DNA from: Clostridia bacterium
GTDB taxonomy: Bacteria; Bacillota; Clostridia; Christensenellales; Borkfalkiaceae
DNA length: 8,616 bases
Direction of reading: 5' to 3'
NCBI GenBank assembly: GCA_017616925.1
Contig: JAFZXG010000029.1
Span: 1-8,616, forward strand
The notes below the pieces were generated by a model, which was given only the letters and a program-made list of their open reading frames with translations, made no database searches and was not told the DNA's origin. The stretch's first letter is position 1. Each line of letters starts with the position of its first letter. The translations under genes were made by a program, and so were the position numbers. Shown here piece by piece: positions 1 to 6,761 of the stretch.

Positions 1-218
1 CGGTCAAGAAAGGCGAAGTCGTTAAAGCGGTTATCGTGAGATCGACTAACGGCGTCAGAAGAAAAGACGGAACTTACGTCAGATTCGACGAGAACGCCGC
101 GGTCATTATCGACAGTCAGAAACAGCCGCGCGGAACGCGTATCTTCGGACCGATCGCCAGAGAATTGAGAGATAAGGATTATATGCGTATAATCTCTCTC
201 GCGCCCGAAGTGTTATAA
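1..218 (+). CDS. rplN: Large-subunit ribosomal protein L14 (uL14), 5'-truncated
   Basis: C-terminal 71 residues of L14, a 23S rRNA-binding protein at the subunit interface that contacts 16S rRNA and L19. The reading frame is complete from base 3; bases 1-2 are the end of a codon cut by the window edge. The L14 signature is visible in the run [15 protein letters not shown] followed by [12 protein letters not shown], and the family ending [15 protein letters not shown]...SLAPEVL is intact. Full-length L14 is about 122 residues, so roughly 50 N-terminal residues lie upstream. The GTG at 36 is an internal valine codon, not the start. The TAA stop overlaps the AAGGAG ribosome-binding site of rplX, which indicates coupling. 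L14 is normally the first gene of the spc operon, so the operon promoter probably lies just outside the window. Confidence 0.97.
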   Translation, partial: VKKGEVVKAVIVRSTNGVRRKDGTYVRFDENAAVIIDSQKQPRGTRIFGPIARELRDKDYMRIISLAPEVL

Positions 219-229
219 GGAGAACTGCG

Positions 230-619
230 ATGAAAGTTAAAAAGAACGATACGGTACTCGTTATCAGCGGAAAAGACGCGGGCAAGACCGCCAAGGTTTT
301 GGTCGCGATCCCCAAGACGAACAGAGTCGTGGTGGACGGTGTAAACGTACAGAAAAAGCACAAAAAAGCAAGATCGGCGCAGGACGTAAGCCAAATAGTG
401 AATCAGTCAGGCGCGATAGACGCTTCTAACGTAATGGTGGTATGTTCGGCTTGCGGCAAGGCCACCAGAGTGGGCTACAAGATCGAAGGCGACAAGAAAG
501 TCCGCGTATGCAAGAAATGCGGCGCGATCCTCGACGCAGGTAAAGAGGCAAAAGAAGTAAAGAAAGAAACCAAGAAAAAAGCCAAGAAAGAAACTGCCGA
601 CAAGGCAGAGGCTAAATAA
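230..619 (+). CDS. rplX: Large-subunit ribosomal protein L24 (uL24), zinc-ribbon form with Lys-rich tail
   Basis: L24 is one of the two assembly-initiator proteins of the 50S subunit and binds the 5' part of 23S rRNA. An N-terminal KOW domain spans about residues 1-40 (KKNDTVLVISGKDAGK, then VVVDGVNV). Residues 72-97 form a CxxC...CxxC ribbon (Cys72, Cys75, Cys94, Cys97), seen in many Firmicutes L24 proteins and expected to bind zinc. The protein has 129 residues against about 103 for typical bacterial L24. The excess is a tail from about residue 103, almost entirely Lys, Glu, Ala and Thr. It is encoded by a strongly purine-rich strand. The ATG at 230 follows an AAGGAG SD (217-222) that overlaps the rplN stop. 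The tail is probably disordered; its role is unknown. Confidence 0.97.
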   Translation: MKVKKNDTVLVISGKDAGKTAKVLVAIPKTNRVVVDGVNVQKKHKKARSAQDVSQIVNQSGAIDASNVMVVCSACGKATRVGYKIEGDKKVRVCKKCGAILDAGKEAKEVKKETKKKAKKETADKAEAK

Positions 620-633
620 CGGAGGGATAGAAG

Positions 634-1227
634 ATGGCAGAAAAGAAAACTCAGGTTGCAAAGGAGACCGCAACCGAGAAAGAACCGAACAGGGTAAAAG
701 TTCTTTACAAAGAGACCGTCGTTCCCGCGCTTATCAAGAAATTCGGGTATAAGAACGTGAACCAAGTCCCCAAACTCGTAAAGATAACCATCAACTCCGG
801 ACTCGGCGACGTGAAGGACAACGGCAAGAGTATACAACTCGCGCAGGAAGAACTTCGTCAGATATCGGGACAGAAACCGGTGCTTACCGTCGCCAAAAAG
901 TCGGTCGCAAACTTTAAGATAAGAGAAGGTCAGAACGTCGGTATGAAAGTTACCCTTCGCGGAACGAGGATGTACGAATTCTTCGATAAATTCGTATCCA
1001 TCGCGCTTCCGAGAGTGAGAGACTTCCGCGGCGTATCCACCAAATCTTTCGACGGCAGAGGGAATTACGCTATGGGCGTAAAAGAACAACTTATCTTCCC
1101 CGAGATCACCTACGATCAGGTAGAAAAGATCAGAGGATTCGATATATGTTTCACCACTACCGCCAACACCGACGAAGAAGCGAGAGAACTTCTTCGCGCA
1201 CTCGGGATGCCGTTTGCGAACAAGTAA
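634..1227 (+). CDS. rplE: Large-subunit ribosomal protein L5 (uL5) with N-terminal extension
   Basis: L5 binds 5S rRNA and forms the 5S particle with L18 in the central protuberance, contacting S13 in bridge B1b. The core begins near residue 20 ([21 protein letters not shown]) and continues through family motifs [28 protein letters not shown] and the [16 protein letters not shown] segment. The protein has 197 residues, against about 180 for usual L5. The extra residues are an N-terminal run of about 19 residues rich in Lys, Glu, Thr and Ala. The ATG at 634 has a good SD (GGAGG, 621-625), and no Met codon lies closer to the core, so the extension appears real. Its composition resembles the L24 tail just upstream. 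Both L18 and S13, its partners, are encoded in this window. Confidence 0.97.
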   Translation: MAEKKTQVAKETATEKEPNRVKVLYKETVVPALIKKFGYKNVNQVPKLVKITINSGLGDVKDNGKSIQLAQEELRQISGQKPVLTVAKKSVANFKIREGQNVGMKVTLRGTRMYEFFDKFVSIALPRVRDFRGVSTKSFDGRGNYAMGVKEQLIFPEITYDQVEKIRGFDICFTTTANTDEEARELLRALGMPFANK

Positions 1228-1243
1228 GGAAAGGAGTTAAAAA

Positions 1244-1429
1244 ATGGCTAAAAAAGCAATGATAAACAAGCAGCAAAGACCTGCTAAATTTTCTACCCGC
1301 GCCTATACGAGATGCAGCATCTGCGGTCGTCCGCACGCCGTACTCAAAAAATACGGTATCTGCCGTATCTGCTTCAGAAACCTTGCCTATAAAGGCGAGA
1401 TCCCCGGAGTAAAGAAGGCGAGTTGGTAA
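1244..1429 (+). CDS. rpsN: Small-subunit ribosomal protein S14 (uS14), zinc-binding type Z
   Basis: S14 binds the 3' major domain of 16S rRNA in the 30S head. At 61 residues this is the short zinc form rather than the roughly 100-residue zinc-free form. The four ligands are Cys24, Cys27, Cys40 and Cys43 in a CxxC-x12-CxxC arrangement, followed by the conserved [17 protein letters not shown] end. The start ATG follows an AAGGAG SD at 1231-1236. The TAA stop sits against the rpsH ribosome-binding site. Some Firmicutes keep a zinc-free S14 paralogue elsewhere under Zur control; this window cannot show that. Confidence 0.98.
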   Translation: MAKKAMINKQQRPAKFSTRAYTRCSICGRPHAVLKKYGICRICFRNLAYKGEIPGVKKASW

Positions 1430-1435
1430 AGGAGG
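1429..1435 (+). promoter_or_regulatory. Ribosome-binding site deciding the rpsH start
   Basis: AAGGAGG lies 8 bases before the ATG at 1444. Its first A is the last base of the rpsN stop. It supports 1444 as the rpsH start over an upstream in-frame TTG at 1423, which would overlap rpsN and has no such site. Confidence 0.85.
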
Positions 1436-1443
1436 AGAAAACT

Positions 1444-1830
1444 ATGACAGACGTAATTGCGGATATGCTTACGAGAATCAGGAACGCCCTCAGCGCAAAG
1501 CACGAGACGGTCGAGATCCCCGCGTCCAACACCAAAAAGGCTATCGCGGAGATCCTTCTTAACGAAGGTTACGTTGAAAACGTCGAGTATATCGACGGCG
1601 TTCAGGGAACTATAAAGATAACTTTAAAGTATAACGGCGACAAGAAAGTAATAACCGGTCTTAAAAGGGTTTCCAAACCCGGACTTCGTATCTATGTCGG
1701 AGCGGACGAAGTTCCTTCCGTTCTGGACGGACTCGGAATTTCTATACTTTCCACTTCGAAAGGTATCATGACGGGTAAAGACGCCAAAAAAGTTCATCAG
1801 GGCGGGGAAGTCCTCGCGTACGTTTGGTAA
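1444..1830 (+). CDS. rpsH: Small-subunit ribosomal protein S8 (uS8)
   Basis: S8 binds helix 21 of 16S rRNA in the central domain of the 30S subunit. In E. coli it is also the translational repressor of the spc operon. The 128-residue protein starts with the family run [15 protein letters not shown] and carries the S8 signature near residues 98-115 ([17 protein letters not shown]). It ends GGEVLAYVW, where many homologues have Cys in place of this Ala. The ATG at 1444 is preferred because it matches the family N-terminus and the strong SD. Whether S8 feeds back on this operon here is not shown; I did not identify a helix-21 mimic near rplE. Confidence 0.97.
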   Translation: MTDVIADMLTRIRNALSAKHETVEIPASNTKKAIAEILLNEGYVENVEYIDGVQGTIKITLKYNGDKKVITGLKRVSKPGLRIYVGADEVPSVLDGLGISILSTSKGIMTGKDAKKVHQGGEVLAYVW

Positions 1831-1842
1831 GGAGGTAATGAT

Positions 1843-2388
1843 ATGTCGAGAATAGGTAATGCGCATATAGTTATCCCCGCGGGCGTAACGGTAGGGATCG
1901 ATAACGGAGTTATTTCCGTCAAAGGACCGAAAGGAACGCTTTCGCTTAAGTACGATACCATAATCACTCCGAAAATAGACGGAAACGTTCTCGTATTCAC
2001 GAGAGATAACGATCTTGGACCTACCAAGGCGAAACACGGTCTTTACAGGGCTTTGACTTTCAACATGATAAAGGGCGTGACCGAAGGATTCAGTAAGAAA
2101 CTCGTCGTGAACGGCGTAGGCTGGAAGGTGGCGAAGCAGGGCAAGAAGATCGTTATGAACGTAGGATTTTCACATCCCGTAGAAGTCGAAGAGATCGAGG
2201 GTATCACCCTTGACTGTCCCGCGCAGACCGAGATCGTGGTATCCGGTATCGACAAGGAAAAAGTCGGTCAGTTCGCCGCGATGGTAAGGGGAATAAGAGA
2301 ACCCGAACCCTATCACGGATACGGTATCAGATATGCCGACGAAGTGATCGAAAGGAAAGTCGGTAAAGCGGCAGGATCGAAAGGTTAA
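1843..2388 (+). CDS. rplF: Large-subunit ribosomal protein L6 (uL6)
   Basis: L6 binds 23S rRNA near the sarcin-ricin loop and supports the factor-binding site of the 50S subunit. It has the usual two tandem L6 folds (about residues 1-82 and 83-180). The N-terminus MSRIGNAHIVIPAGV is typical. The C-terminal signature PEPYHGYGIRY is at residues 154-164, followed by ADEVIERKVGKAAG. Its 181 residues are normal for the family. The SD AAGGAGGT immediately follows the rpsH stop. It ends in tandem TAA codons (2386-2391), and an unusually long gap follows before rplR. Confidence 0.98.
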   Translation: MSRIGNAHIVIPAGVTVGIDNGVISVKGPKGTLSLKYDTIITPKIDGNVLVFTRDNDLGPTKAKHGLYRALTFNMIKGVTEGFSKKLVVNGVGWKVAKQGKKIVMNVGFSHPVEVEEIEGITLDCPAQTEIVVSGIDKEKVGQFAAMVRGIREPEPYHGYGIRYADEVIERKVGKAAGSKG

Positions 2389-2406
2389 TAATTTAAAGGG
2401 CTTTTA

Positions 2407-2436
2407 GTGGACGCGTTTTTGATCGGGTGCGTCTGC
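2407..2436 (+). repeat. Imperfect inverted repeat upstream of rplR
   Basis: GACGC (2410-2414) pairs with GCGTC (2429-2433) by Watson-Crick pairs. G-U wobbles extend the helix on both sides to about 12 pairs around a six-base TTGATC loop. No T-run follows, so it is not an intrinsic terminator. The many wobbles make its stability uncertain. Confidence 0.4.
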
Positions 2437-2440
2437 CGAG

Positions 2441-2455
2441 TGCGTTATATACGCG
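2441..2455 (+). repeat. Short hairpin GCGT-TATAT-ACGC upstream of rplR
   Basis: GCGT (2442-2445) pairs with ACGC (2451-2454), with one extra U-G pair at the base and a five-base TATAT loop. It ends 14 bases before the rplR SD. The stem is short and weak, and its arms can also pair with those of the neighbouring upstream hairpin. Confidence 0.35.
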
Positions 2456-2479
2456 AAAAGTTATTAAATAGGAGAAATT

Positions 2480-2848
2480 ATGATCGGTAAAATCAACAAA
2501 AATCAAGACAGAAAAAGAAGACATAAAAGAGTAAGAAACAAAGTCAAGGGCGACGCTAACACCCCGAGACTTTCGGTTTACAGAACCCTTACTCACATCT
2601 ACTCGCAGTTAATTGACGACGTTAAGGGACACACCCTTGTCACCGCGTCCACTCTGGATAAGGAATTAAAGGGAACTCTCGACGGCAAAGATAAGAAGGC
2701 GCAGGCGTTTGCCGTAGGTGAACTTCTTGCGAAGAAAGCAAAGTCCAAAAAGATAACCGCGGTCGTTTTCGACAGAGGCGGATATCTCTACACAGGTAGA
2801 GTCGCGGCACTTGCCGACGGCGCGAGAAAGGGTGGACTTGAATTCTAA
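2480..2848 (+). CDS. rplR: Large-subunit ribosomal protein L18 (uL18)
   Basis: L18 binds 5S rRNA and, with L5 (encoded upstream), anchors it in the central protuberance of the 50S subunit. The 122-residue protein has the usual basic N-terminus (residues 8-24, many Lys and Arg). The core motif [20 protein letters not shown] is at about 28-47. The conserved C-terminal block [20 protein letters not shown] is at 97-116, followed by the GLEF end. The start at 2480 has an AGGAG SD at 2470-2474. It is preceded by the longest gap in the spc part of the window. The TAA stop is directly followed by the rpsE ribosome-binding site. Confidence 0.97.
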   Translation: MIGKINKNQDRKRRHKRVRNKVKGDANTPRLSVYRTLTHIYSQLIDDVKGHTLVTASTLDKELKGTLDGKDKKAQAFAVGELLAKKAKSKKITAVVFDRGGYLYTGRVAALADGARKGGLEF

Positions 2849-2850
2849 TA

Positions 2851-2856
2851 AAGGAG
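2851..2856 (+). promoter_or_regulatory. Ribosome-binding site deciding the rpsE start
   Basis: AAGGAG lies 8 bases before the ATG at 2865. It favours that start over an in-frame TTG at 2811, which would lie inside rplR and add 18 residues foreign to S5. Confidence 0.85.
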
Positions 2857-2864
2857 AAAGGATC

Positions 2865-3386
2865 ATGGCAAGAGAAAACAGTAAAGGCGCTAAAAGAGTA
2901 GAAGAGAACGACGGTCTTATCAAAAAACTTATATCCGTGAACCGTGTTACCAAGGTCGTTAAAGGCGGTAAGAATATGAAATTCGCGGCGTTCGTTGTAG
3001 TAGGCGACGGCGCGGGCAAGATCGGTTGCGCGCTCGGCAAATCCACCGAAGTTCCCGCGGCTATCGATAAAGCGACCGCGAAAGCGAAGAAGAATATGTT
3101 TTCGGTATCACTTTTGGGAACGAGTATTCCCCACGAAGTTCTGGGTGAATTCGGCAGCGGAACCGTTCTGATGCTTCCCGCCGCAGAAGGTACCGGCGTT
3201 ATAGCGGGCGGTCCCGTCCGTGCGGTAATGGAAGCGGTAGGTATTTCCGATATCAGAACCAAATCCCACGGAACAAATAACCCGATAAACTGCGTGAAAG
3301 CGGCGTTAGAAGGGTTGAAAGCGTTAAGAACGGCGGAAGAAGTCGCGGCTATCCGCGGCAAATCCGTGGAAGAGATCAACGGTTAA
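2865..3386 (+). CDS. rpsE: Small-subunit ribosomal protein S5 (uS5)
   Basis: S5 lies at the mRNA entry of the 30S subunit, contributes to decoding accuracy and contacts S4 and S8. The 173-residue product has the N-terminal double-stranded-RNA-binding-like domain (about 15-80). This includes the signature [20 protein letters not shown] and the loop where spectinomycin-resistance changes occur in other bacteria. The C-terminal domain carries [19 protein letters not shown] and [19 protein letters not shown]. The segment [11 protein letters not shown] has His where I would usually expect a hydrophobic or aromatic residue. It is slightly longer than E. coli S5 because of a charged N-terminus. Its stop is fused to the rpmD SD. 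Confidence 0.97.
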   Translation: MARENSKGAKRVEENDGLIKKLISVNRVTKVVKGGKNMKFAAFVVVGDGAGKIGCALGKSTEVPAAIDKATAKAKKNMFSVSLLGTSIPHEVLGEFGSGTVLMLPAAEGTGVIAGGPVRAVMEAVGISDIRTKSHGTNNPINCVKAALEGLKALRTAEEVAAIRGKSVEEING

Positions 3387-3398
3387 GGAGGAACTAAA

Positions 3399-3593
3399 AT
3401 GGCAAAGAAAGAAAACGGCAAAATTAAAGTTACTCTTATCAAAAGCACGATAGCGATTCTTCCCGAACACAAGAAAGTCGTGGCGGCGTTGGGACTTAGA
3501 AAGATCAATTCTTTCAAGATCCATAACGACACCCCCGCGATCAACGGTATGATCGACAAGGTTAAATACCTCGTCAAAGTCGAAAAGATTTGA
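3399..3593 (+). CDS. rpmD: Large-subunit ribosomal protein L30 (uL30)
   Basis: L30 is a small 23S rRNA-binding protein of the 50S subunit. The 64-residue protein has the compact bacterial L30 fold, with the hallmark [26 protein letters not shown] followed by YLVKVEKI. A short basic N-terminal extension (MAKKENGKI) precedes the first strand KVTLIKST. The start follows AAGGAGG at 3385-3391. It ends in TGA, whereas the other ribosomal-protein genes here end in TAA, and the last two bases of that stop form part of the rplO SD. Confidence 0.96.
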   Translation: MAKKENGKIKVTLIKSTIAILPEHKKVVAALGLRKINSFKIHNDTPAINGMIDKVKYLVKVEKI

Positions 3594-3597
3594 GGAG
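3592..3597 (+). promoter_or_regulatory. Ribosome-binding site for rplO overlapping the rpmD stop
   Basis: GAGGAG begins within the rpmD TGA and lies 7 bases before the rplO ATG at 3605. It rules against an in-frame TTG at 3590 that would overlap rpmD, and suggests that rplO translation is coupled to rpmD termination. Confidence 0.8.
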
Positions 3598-3604
3598 AAC
3601 AAAA

Positions 3605-4051
3605 ATGAGATTAGGTAATTTAAGTCCCGCAGAGGGCGCGGTAACTTCCACCAAGAGATTAGGAAGAGGTATCGGCTCCGGACTCGGCAAAACAAGCGGC
3701 AAAGGACATAAAGGACAATGGGCAAGGAGCGGCGGCGGCGTCCGTCCCGGATTCGAAGGCGGTCAGATGCCTTTGATCAGACGTATCCCCAAACGCGGTT
3801 TCAATAATCATTTCAGAAAGACTTATTGCATCGTCAACGTTTCGGTTCTCGAAACTCTCGACGCGAATACCGTGGTGGATATCGAACTTCTTAACGAAAA
3901 AGGTCTCGTAAAGATCGTAAAGGGCAGCGTCGGACTTAAGATCTTAGGCAACGGCGAACTTACCAAACCCCTTACGGTAAAAGCACAGGCGTTTTCGGCT
4001 AAAGCCAAAGAGGCGATAGAGAAAGCAGGCGGAAAGGCTGAACAAATCTAA
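3605..4051 (+). CDS. rplO: Large-subunit ribosomal protein L15 (uL15)
   Basis: L15 is a late-assembly protein of the 50S subunit with a long, basic, glycine-rich N-terminal extension that threads into 23S rRNA. In this 148-residue protein the extension is plain at about residues 18-50 ([20 protein letters not shown], then [10 protein letters not shown]). The conserved [13 protein letters not shown] follows at about 56-68. The C-terminal globular domain ends with the [20 protein letters not shown] block. The start at 3605 gives the typical N-terminus [12 protein letters not shown]. It sits directly before secY, as is usual in the spc operon. Confidence 0.97.
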   Translation: MRLGNLSPAEGAVTSTKRLGRGIGSGLGKTSGKGHKGQWARSGGGVRPGFEGGQMPLIRRIPKRGFNNHFRKTYCIVNVSVLETLDANTVVDIELLNEKGLVKIVKGSVGLKILGNGELTKPLTVKAQAFSAKAKEAIEKAGGKAEQI

Positions 4052-4071
4052 AACCCCATCTGGAGGTCAAA

Positions 4072-5382
4072 ATGTGGCAAACGTTAGTCAACGCGTTTAA
4101 GATAAAGGAAGTAAGGCGCAAGATCCTTATTACGATCGGACTTCTGTTCATATACAGACTCGGTTGTTATATTCCCGTTCCGGGCGCGCATTTTAACGAC
4201 GGACTCTCGTCTTATACTTACTTAAGTATAATGAGCGCGGTATCCGGCGGTGCGCTGCAGTACGGCACGTTCTTTGCAATGGGTATCGGACCGTATATCA
4301 ACGCGTCAATTATTATACAACTCTTAACTGTCGGTATTCCGGCTTTAGAAAGACTTTCAAAGCAAGGCGAAGAGGGCAGGAAAAGAATAAACGTCTATAC
4401 GAGAATACTTACGTTATTCCTCGCGATAGCGCAGGCGATCGGTATTCTGGTCGCTTTCGGCGGAAGTTATTTCAAAACCGCAGAAATATTCGGCGATACG
4501 GGATTTTTGAACTTTTTAAGTTACGCGTTCCTCGTTGCTATATATACCGCGGGTGCGGCGCTTACCATGTGGATAGGCGAAAGAATAACCGATTACGGTG
4601 TTTCTAACGGTATATCGCTTCTGATCTTCGCGGGTATATTAGCCACCGCGGGTGACGCGATATTCGCGCTTATCTCTCAACTTTTCGTCGCGTCGCAGGC
4701 GCAGAAAGCGGCTTGGGAACTCATAGGATTCGTAGTCGTTGCGATCCTTATTTTCGCGGCGATCGTTACGGTCGAAAGCGCGGAAAGAAAGATCCCCGTT
4801 CAGTACGCTAAACAGGTCAAGGGAAGAAAGATGTACGGCGGTCAGTCCACCCACATCCCGATCAAAGTGAATTCTTCGGGCGTTATGCCTTTAATATTCG
4901 CTTTCGCGATCCTTTCTTTCCCCGAACTCATAATGAATTTATTCGGTCTGAATACCGAAACGAGTTCGTTCTACGCGTGGTGGTCTAACAACATGGGCGC
5001 GGGCAGTTATCTGTATATGATTATACTTTGCTTGTTGATTTTATTCTTCTCGTATTTCTACAATCAGATGCAGTTCAACCCCGACGACATAAGCAAGAGT
5101 ATACAGGGCAACGGCGGTTTTATTCCGGGGACTCGTCCCGGTAAACCTACCGCGGACTACTTAAAGAGAGTGTCGAACAGGATCACGCTTTTCGGCGCGA
5201 TATATCTCGCGCTCGTGGCGCTCGTTCCGTCCGTACTCTTCAGGGCAATAACCCCCGACGGTTCTCTCGTCAACGTGTTCTCGGCAACGGGACTTCTGAT
5301 CGTGGTATCCGTCGCCCTTGAATTCGATCAGGCACTCACTTCGCAGATCATGATGAAGAACTACAAAGGGTTCTTGAAATAA
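4072..5382 (+). CDS. secY: Preprotein translocase channel subunit SecY
   Basis: SecY forms the membrane pore of the Sec translocon with SecE and SecG, and works with SecA or the ribosome to move or insert proteins. The 436 residues are typical. About ten hydrophobic segments are visible, roughly at 18-36, 66-90, 113-133, 147-169, 180-203, 215-235, 266-292, 312-331, 368-390 and 399-416. Family motifs include AMGIGPYINASIIIQLL in TM2, MWIGERITDYGVSNGISLLIF around TM4-5, and the cytoplasmic FIPGTRPGKPTADYL (350-364) in the loop that contacts SecA and ribosome. The C-terminus ends MMKNYKGFLK. The SD GGAGG is at 4062-4066. Its position after rplO is the conserved one. No secE or secG is in the window. 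Confidence 0.98.
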   Translation: MWQTLVNAFKIKEVRRKILITIGLLFIYRLGCYIPVPGAHFNDGLSSYTYLSIMSAVSGGALQYGTFFAMGIGPYINASIIIQLLTVGIPALERLSKQGEEGRKRINVYTRILTLFLAIAQAIGILVAFGGSYFKTAEIFGDTGFLNFLSYAFLVAIYTAGAALTMWIGERITDYGVSNGISLLIFAGILATAGDAIFALISQLFVASQAQKAAWELIGFVVVAILIFAAIVTVESAERKIPVQYAKQVKGRKMYGGQSTHIPIKVNSSGVMPLIFAFAILSFPELIMNLFGLNTETSSFYAWWSNNMGAGSYLYMIILCLLILFFSYFYNQMQFNPDDISKSIQGNGGFIPGTRPGKPTADYLKRVSNRITLFGAIYLALVALVPSVLFRAITPDGSLVNVFSATGLLIVVSVALEFDQALTSQIMMKNYKGFLK

Positions 5383-5390
5383 GACGCGGG

Positions 5391-6011
5391 ATGAAGTTGG
5401 TTCTACTCGGCGCACCGGGATCCGGCAAGGGTACGCAGGCGCAGATGATAAGTAAAAAATACGGTCTGCCGCACGTATCTACGGGTGATATATTCAGACA
5501 TCACATAATAAACAAAACCCCCTTGGGCGTCAGGATCAAAGAGATAATAGACGCAGGCAGGCTTTGTCCCGACGATATAACGGAAGAGATCGTGAAAGAG
5601 AGACTTTCGCGGAAAGACTGCGAAAACGGTTATCTTTTGGACGGGTTTCCAAGAGATATCGCACAAGCGACGATTCTCGACGGATTTTCTTCCCCCGATA
5701 AAGTGATCGAGATCGTGGTCGATCATTCGGTTATTGAAAAGAGAATTACCGGAAGAAGAAGTTGTCCGGATTGCAACGGAACTTTTCATACCGATATAAT
5801 AGGCGACGTAACGGTCTGTCCCGTCTGCGGCGGAACGCTTTTCACGAGAAAGGACGATAATTCCGCGGCGGTAAAGGAAAGGCTGTCGGTTTATAAAGAA
5901 AAGACCTTGCCTCTCGAAAAATATTACGATGACCAAGGCAAACTTTTCAAGGTAAACGGCGATCTTCCCGTTGAAGAAGTGTTTTACGGGATAGAAAAGG
6001 TTTTGATATGA
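5391..6011 (+). CDS. adk: Adenylate kinase, zinc-LID type
   Basis: Catalyses ATP + AMP to 2 ADP in the cytoplasm. The P-loop GAPGSGKGTQ is at residues 7-16, the AMP-binding STGDIFR at 30-36, and DGFPR at 84-88. The LID has four cysteines (125, 128, 143, 146) in CxxC...CxxC, expected to bind a structural zinc, followed by RKDDN and the RLSVYKEKTLPLEKYY block. The 206 residues are several fewer than the usual 212-217. The shortfall lies around residues 95-105, between the DGFPR helix and the VIEIVV strand. All recognised catalytic motifs are kept. The start is only 8 bases after the secY stop and lacks a convincing SD (GCGGG precedes the ATG), so translation may depend on ribosomes finishing secY. 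Confidence 0.96.
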   Translation: MKLVLLGAPGSGKGTQAQMISKKYGLPHVSTGDIFRHHIINKTPLGVRIKEIIDAGRLCPDDITEEIVKERLSRKDCENGYLLDGFPRDIAQATILDGFSSPDKVIEIVVDHSVIEKRITGRRSCPDCNGTFHTDIIGDVTVCPVCGGTLFTRKDDNSAAVKERLSVYKEKTLPLEKYYDDQGKLFKVNGDLPVEEVFYGIEKVLI

Positions 6012-6754
6012 CGATAATTAAAACCGAAGAGCAACTCGCCGTCATGCGAGAGAGCGGTAAGATAATGAAAGCGACGTTCGAGTACGCGAAGAGCGTGCTT
6101 AAACCGGGTATCACCACCGCGGAACTCGATAAACTTCTTGAAAAGTTCATAGAATCTTACGGTGCGACCGCTCCGTGTATCGGCTACGAAGGGTATCCCG
6201 CGGCGACCTGTATCTCGCTTAACGATACGGTGATCCACGGTATCCCGTCGGATAGGATCGTTATAGAGAACGGCGATATAGTCAGTATAGATATAGTCGT
6301 CGGATACAAAGGGCTTATGACCGACGCGGCGAGAACGTTTCCCGTCGGAACGATAAGCGAAGAAAAAAAGAAACTTATAAAAGTTACCGAAGAGTGCTTT
6401 TTTAAGGCGGTCGAAAGGTTAAGGGACGGTTCGCCTTTGGGCGATATCGGATACGCGGTAAGTTCTCACGCCGAAGCGAACGGGTTTTCGGTCGTAAGAG
6501 CGTTTACGGGACACGGTGTCGGCGTATATATGCACGAAGATCCCGCTGTGAATAACTACGGCAAGAAGGGAACGGGATTTCGGCTTAGAAAAGGTATGAC
6601 GATCGCGATAGAACCCATGATAAACGCGGGAACGCGCGATATAAAAATACTCTCTGACGGCTGGACGGTAAAGACCGTTGACGGAAAACCGTCGGCGCAT
6701 TACGAAAACACCGTGGCGATCACGGACGACGGCGTGGAAATTCTTACCTTGTAG
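6008..6754 (+). CDS. map: Methionine aminopeptidase, type I
   Basis: Removes the initiator methionine from new proteins when the second residue is small. The 248 residues cover the type I catalytic domain without an N-terminal zinc-finger extension. All five metal ligands are present: Asp95, Asp106, His169, Glu202 and Glu233. The substrate-site histidines His77 and His176 are there too, in the contexts VIHGIP, SIDIVV, TDAARTF, TGHGVG, AIEPM and HYENTVAI. These line up with the E. coli enzyme at a constant offset of two residues. The ATG overlaps the adk TGA as ATGA, indicating translational coupling. It ends with TAG, which is rare in this window. Confidence 0.97.
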   Translation: MTIIKTEEQLAVMRESGKIMKATFEYAKSVLKPGITTAELDKLLEKFIESYGATAPCIGYEGYPAATCISLNDTVIHGIPSDRIVIENGDIVSIDIVVGYKGLMTDAARTFPVGTISEEKKKLIKVTEECFFKAVERLRDGSPLGDIGYAVSSHAEANGFSVVRAFTGHGVGVYMHEDPAVNNYGKKGTGFRLRKGMTIAIEPMINAGTRDIKILSDGWTVKTVDGKPSAHYENTVAITDDGVEILTL

Positions 6755-6761
6755 GTAGCAA

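Larger units (their letters stand above)
2389..2479 (+). other. 91-base rplF-rplR intergenic region with potential RNA structure
   Basis: This gap is several times longer than the other gaps among the spc ribosomal genes. It holds repeats of ACGC (2411-2414, 2451-2454) and GCGT (2429-2432, 2442-2445), so either ACGC can pair with either GCGT. It ends with an AGGAG SD at 2470-2474 for rplR. A TTGATC (2419-2424) and a TATATA (2446-2451) look vaguely promoter-like but are 21 bases apart, so I do not call a promoter. A role as a regulatory leader is inference from spacing and pairing only. Confidence 0.5.

Noticed and set aside
1423..1443. Upstream in-frame TTG as rpsH start
   Set aside because: It overlaps rpsN and adds seven residues not found in S8. 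The ATG at 1444 has a strong AAGGAGG at the right distance and gives the family N-terminus.
2419..2451. Promoter-like TTGATC and TATATA before rplR
   Set aside because: The spacing of 21 bases is too long for a standard promoter and the -35 match is weak.
2811..2864. Upstream in-frame TTG as rpsE start
   Set aside because: It lies within rplR and adds 18 residues foreign to S5. The ATG at 2865 has AAGGAG 8 bases upstream.
2666..3379. Long open frame on the minus strand opposite rplR and rpsE (237 codons), and similar ones at 475-1089, 5403-5936, 6419-7027 and 7821-8369
   Set aside because: All lie antisense to well-identified conserved genes, resemble no family I recognise, and are expected by-products of codon bias on the opposite strand.
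3590..3604. Upstream in-frame TTG as rplO start
   Set aside because: It overlaps the end of rpmD. The ATG at 3605 has its own SD and gives the typical L15 N-terminus.
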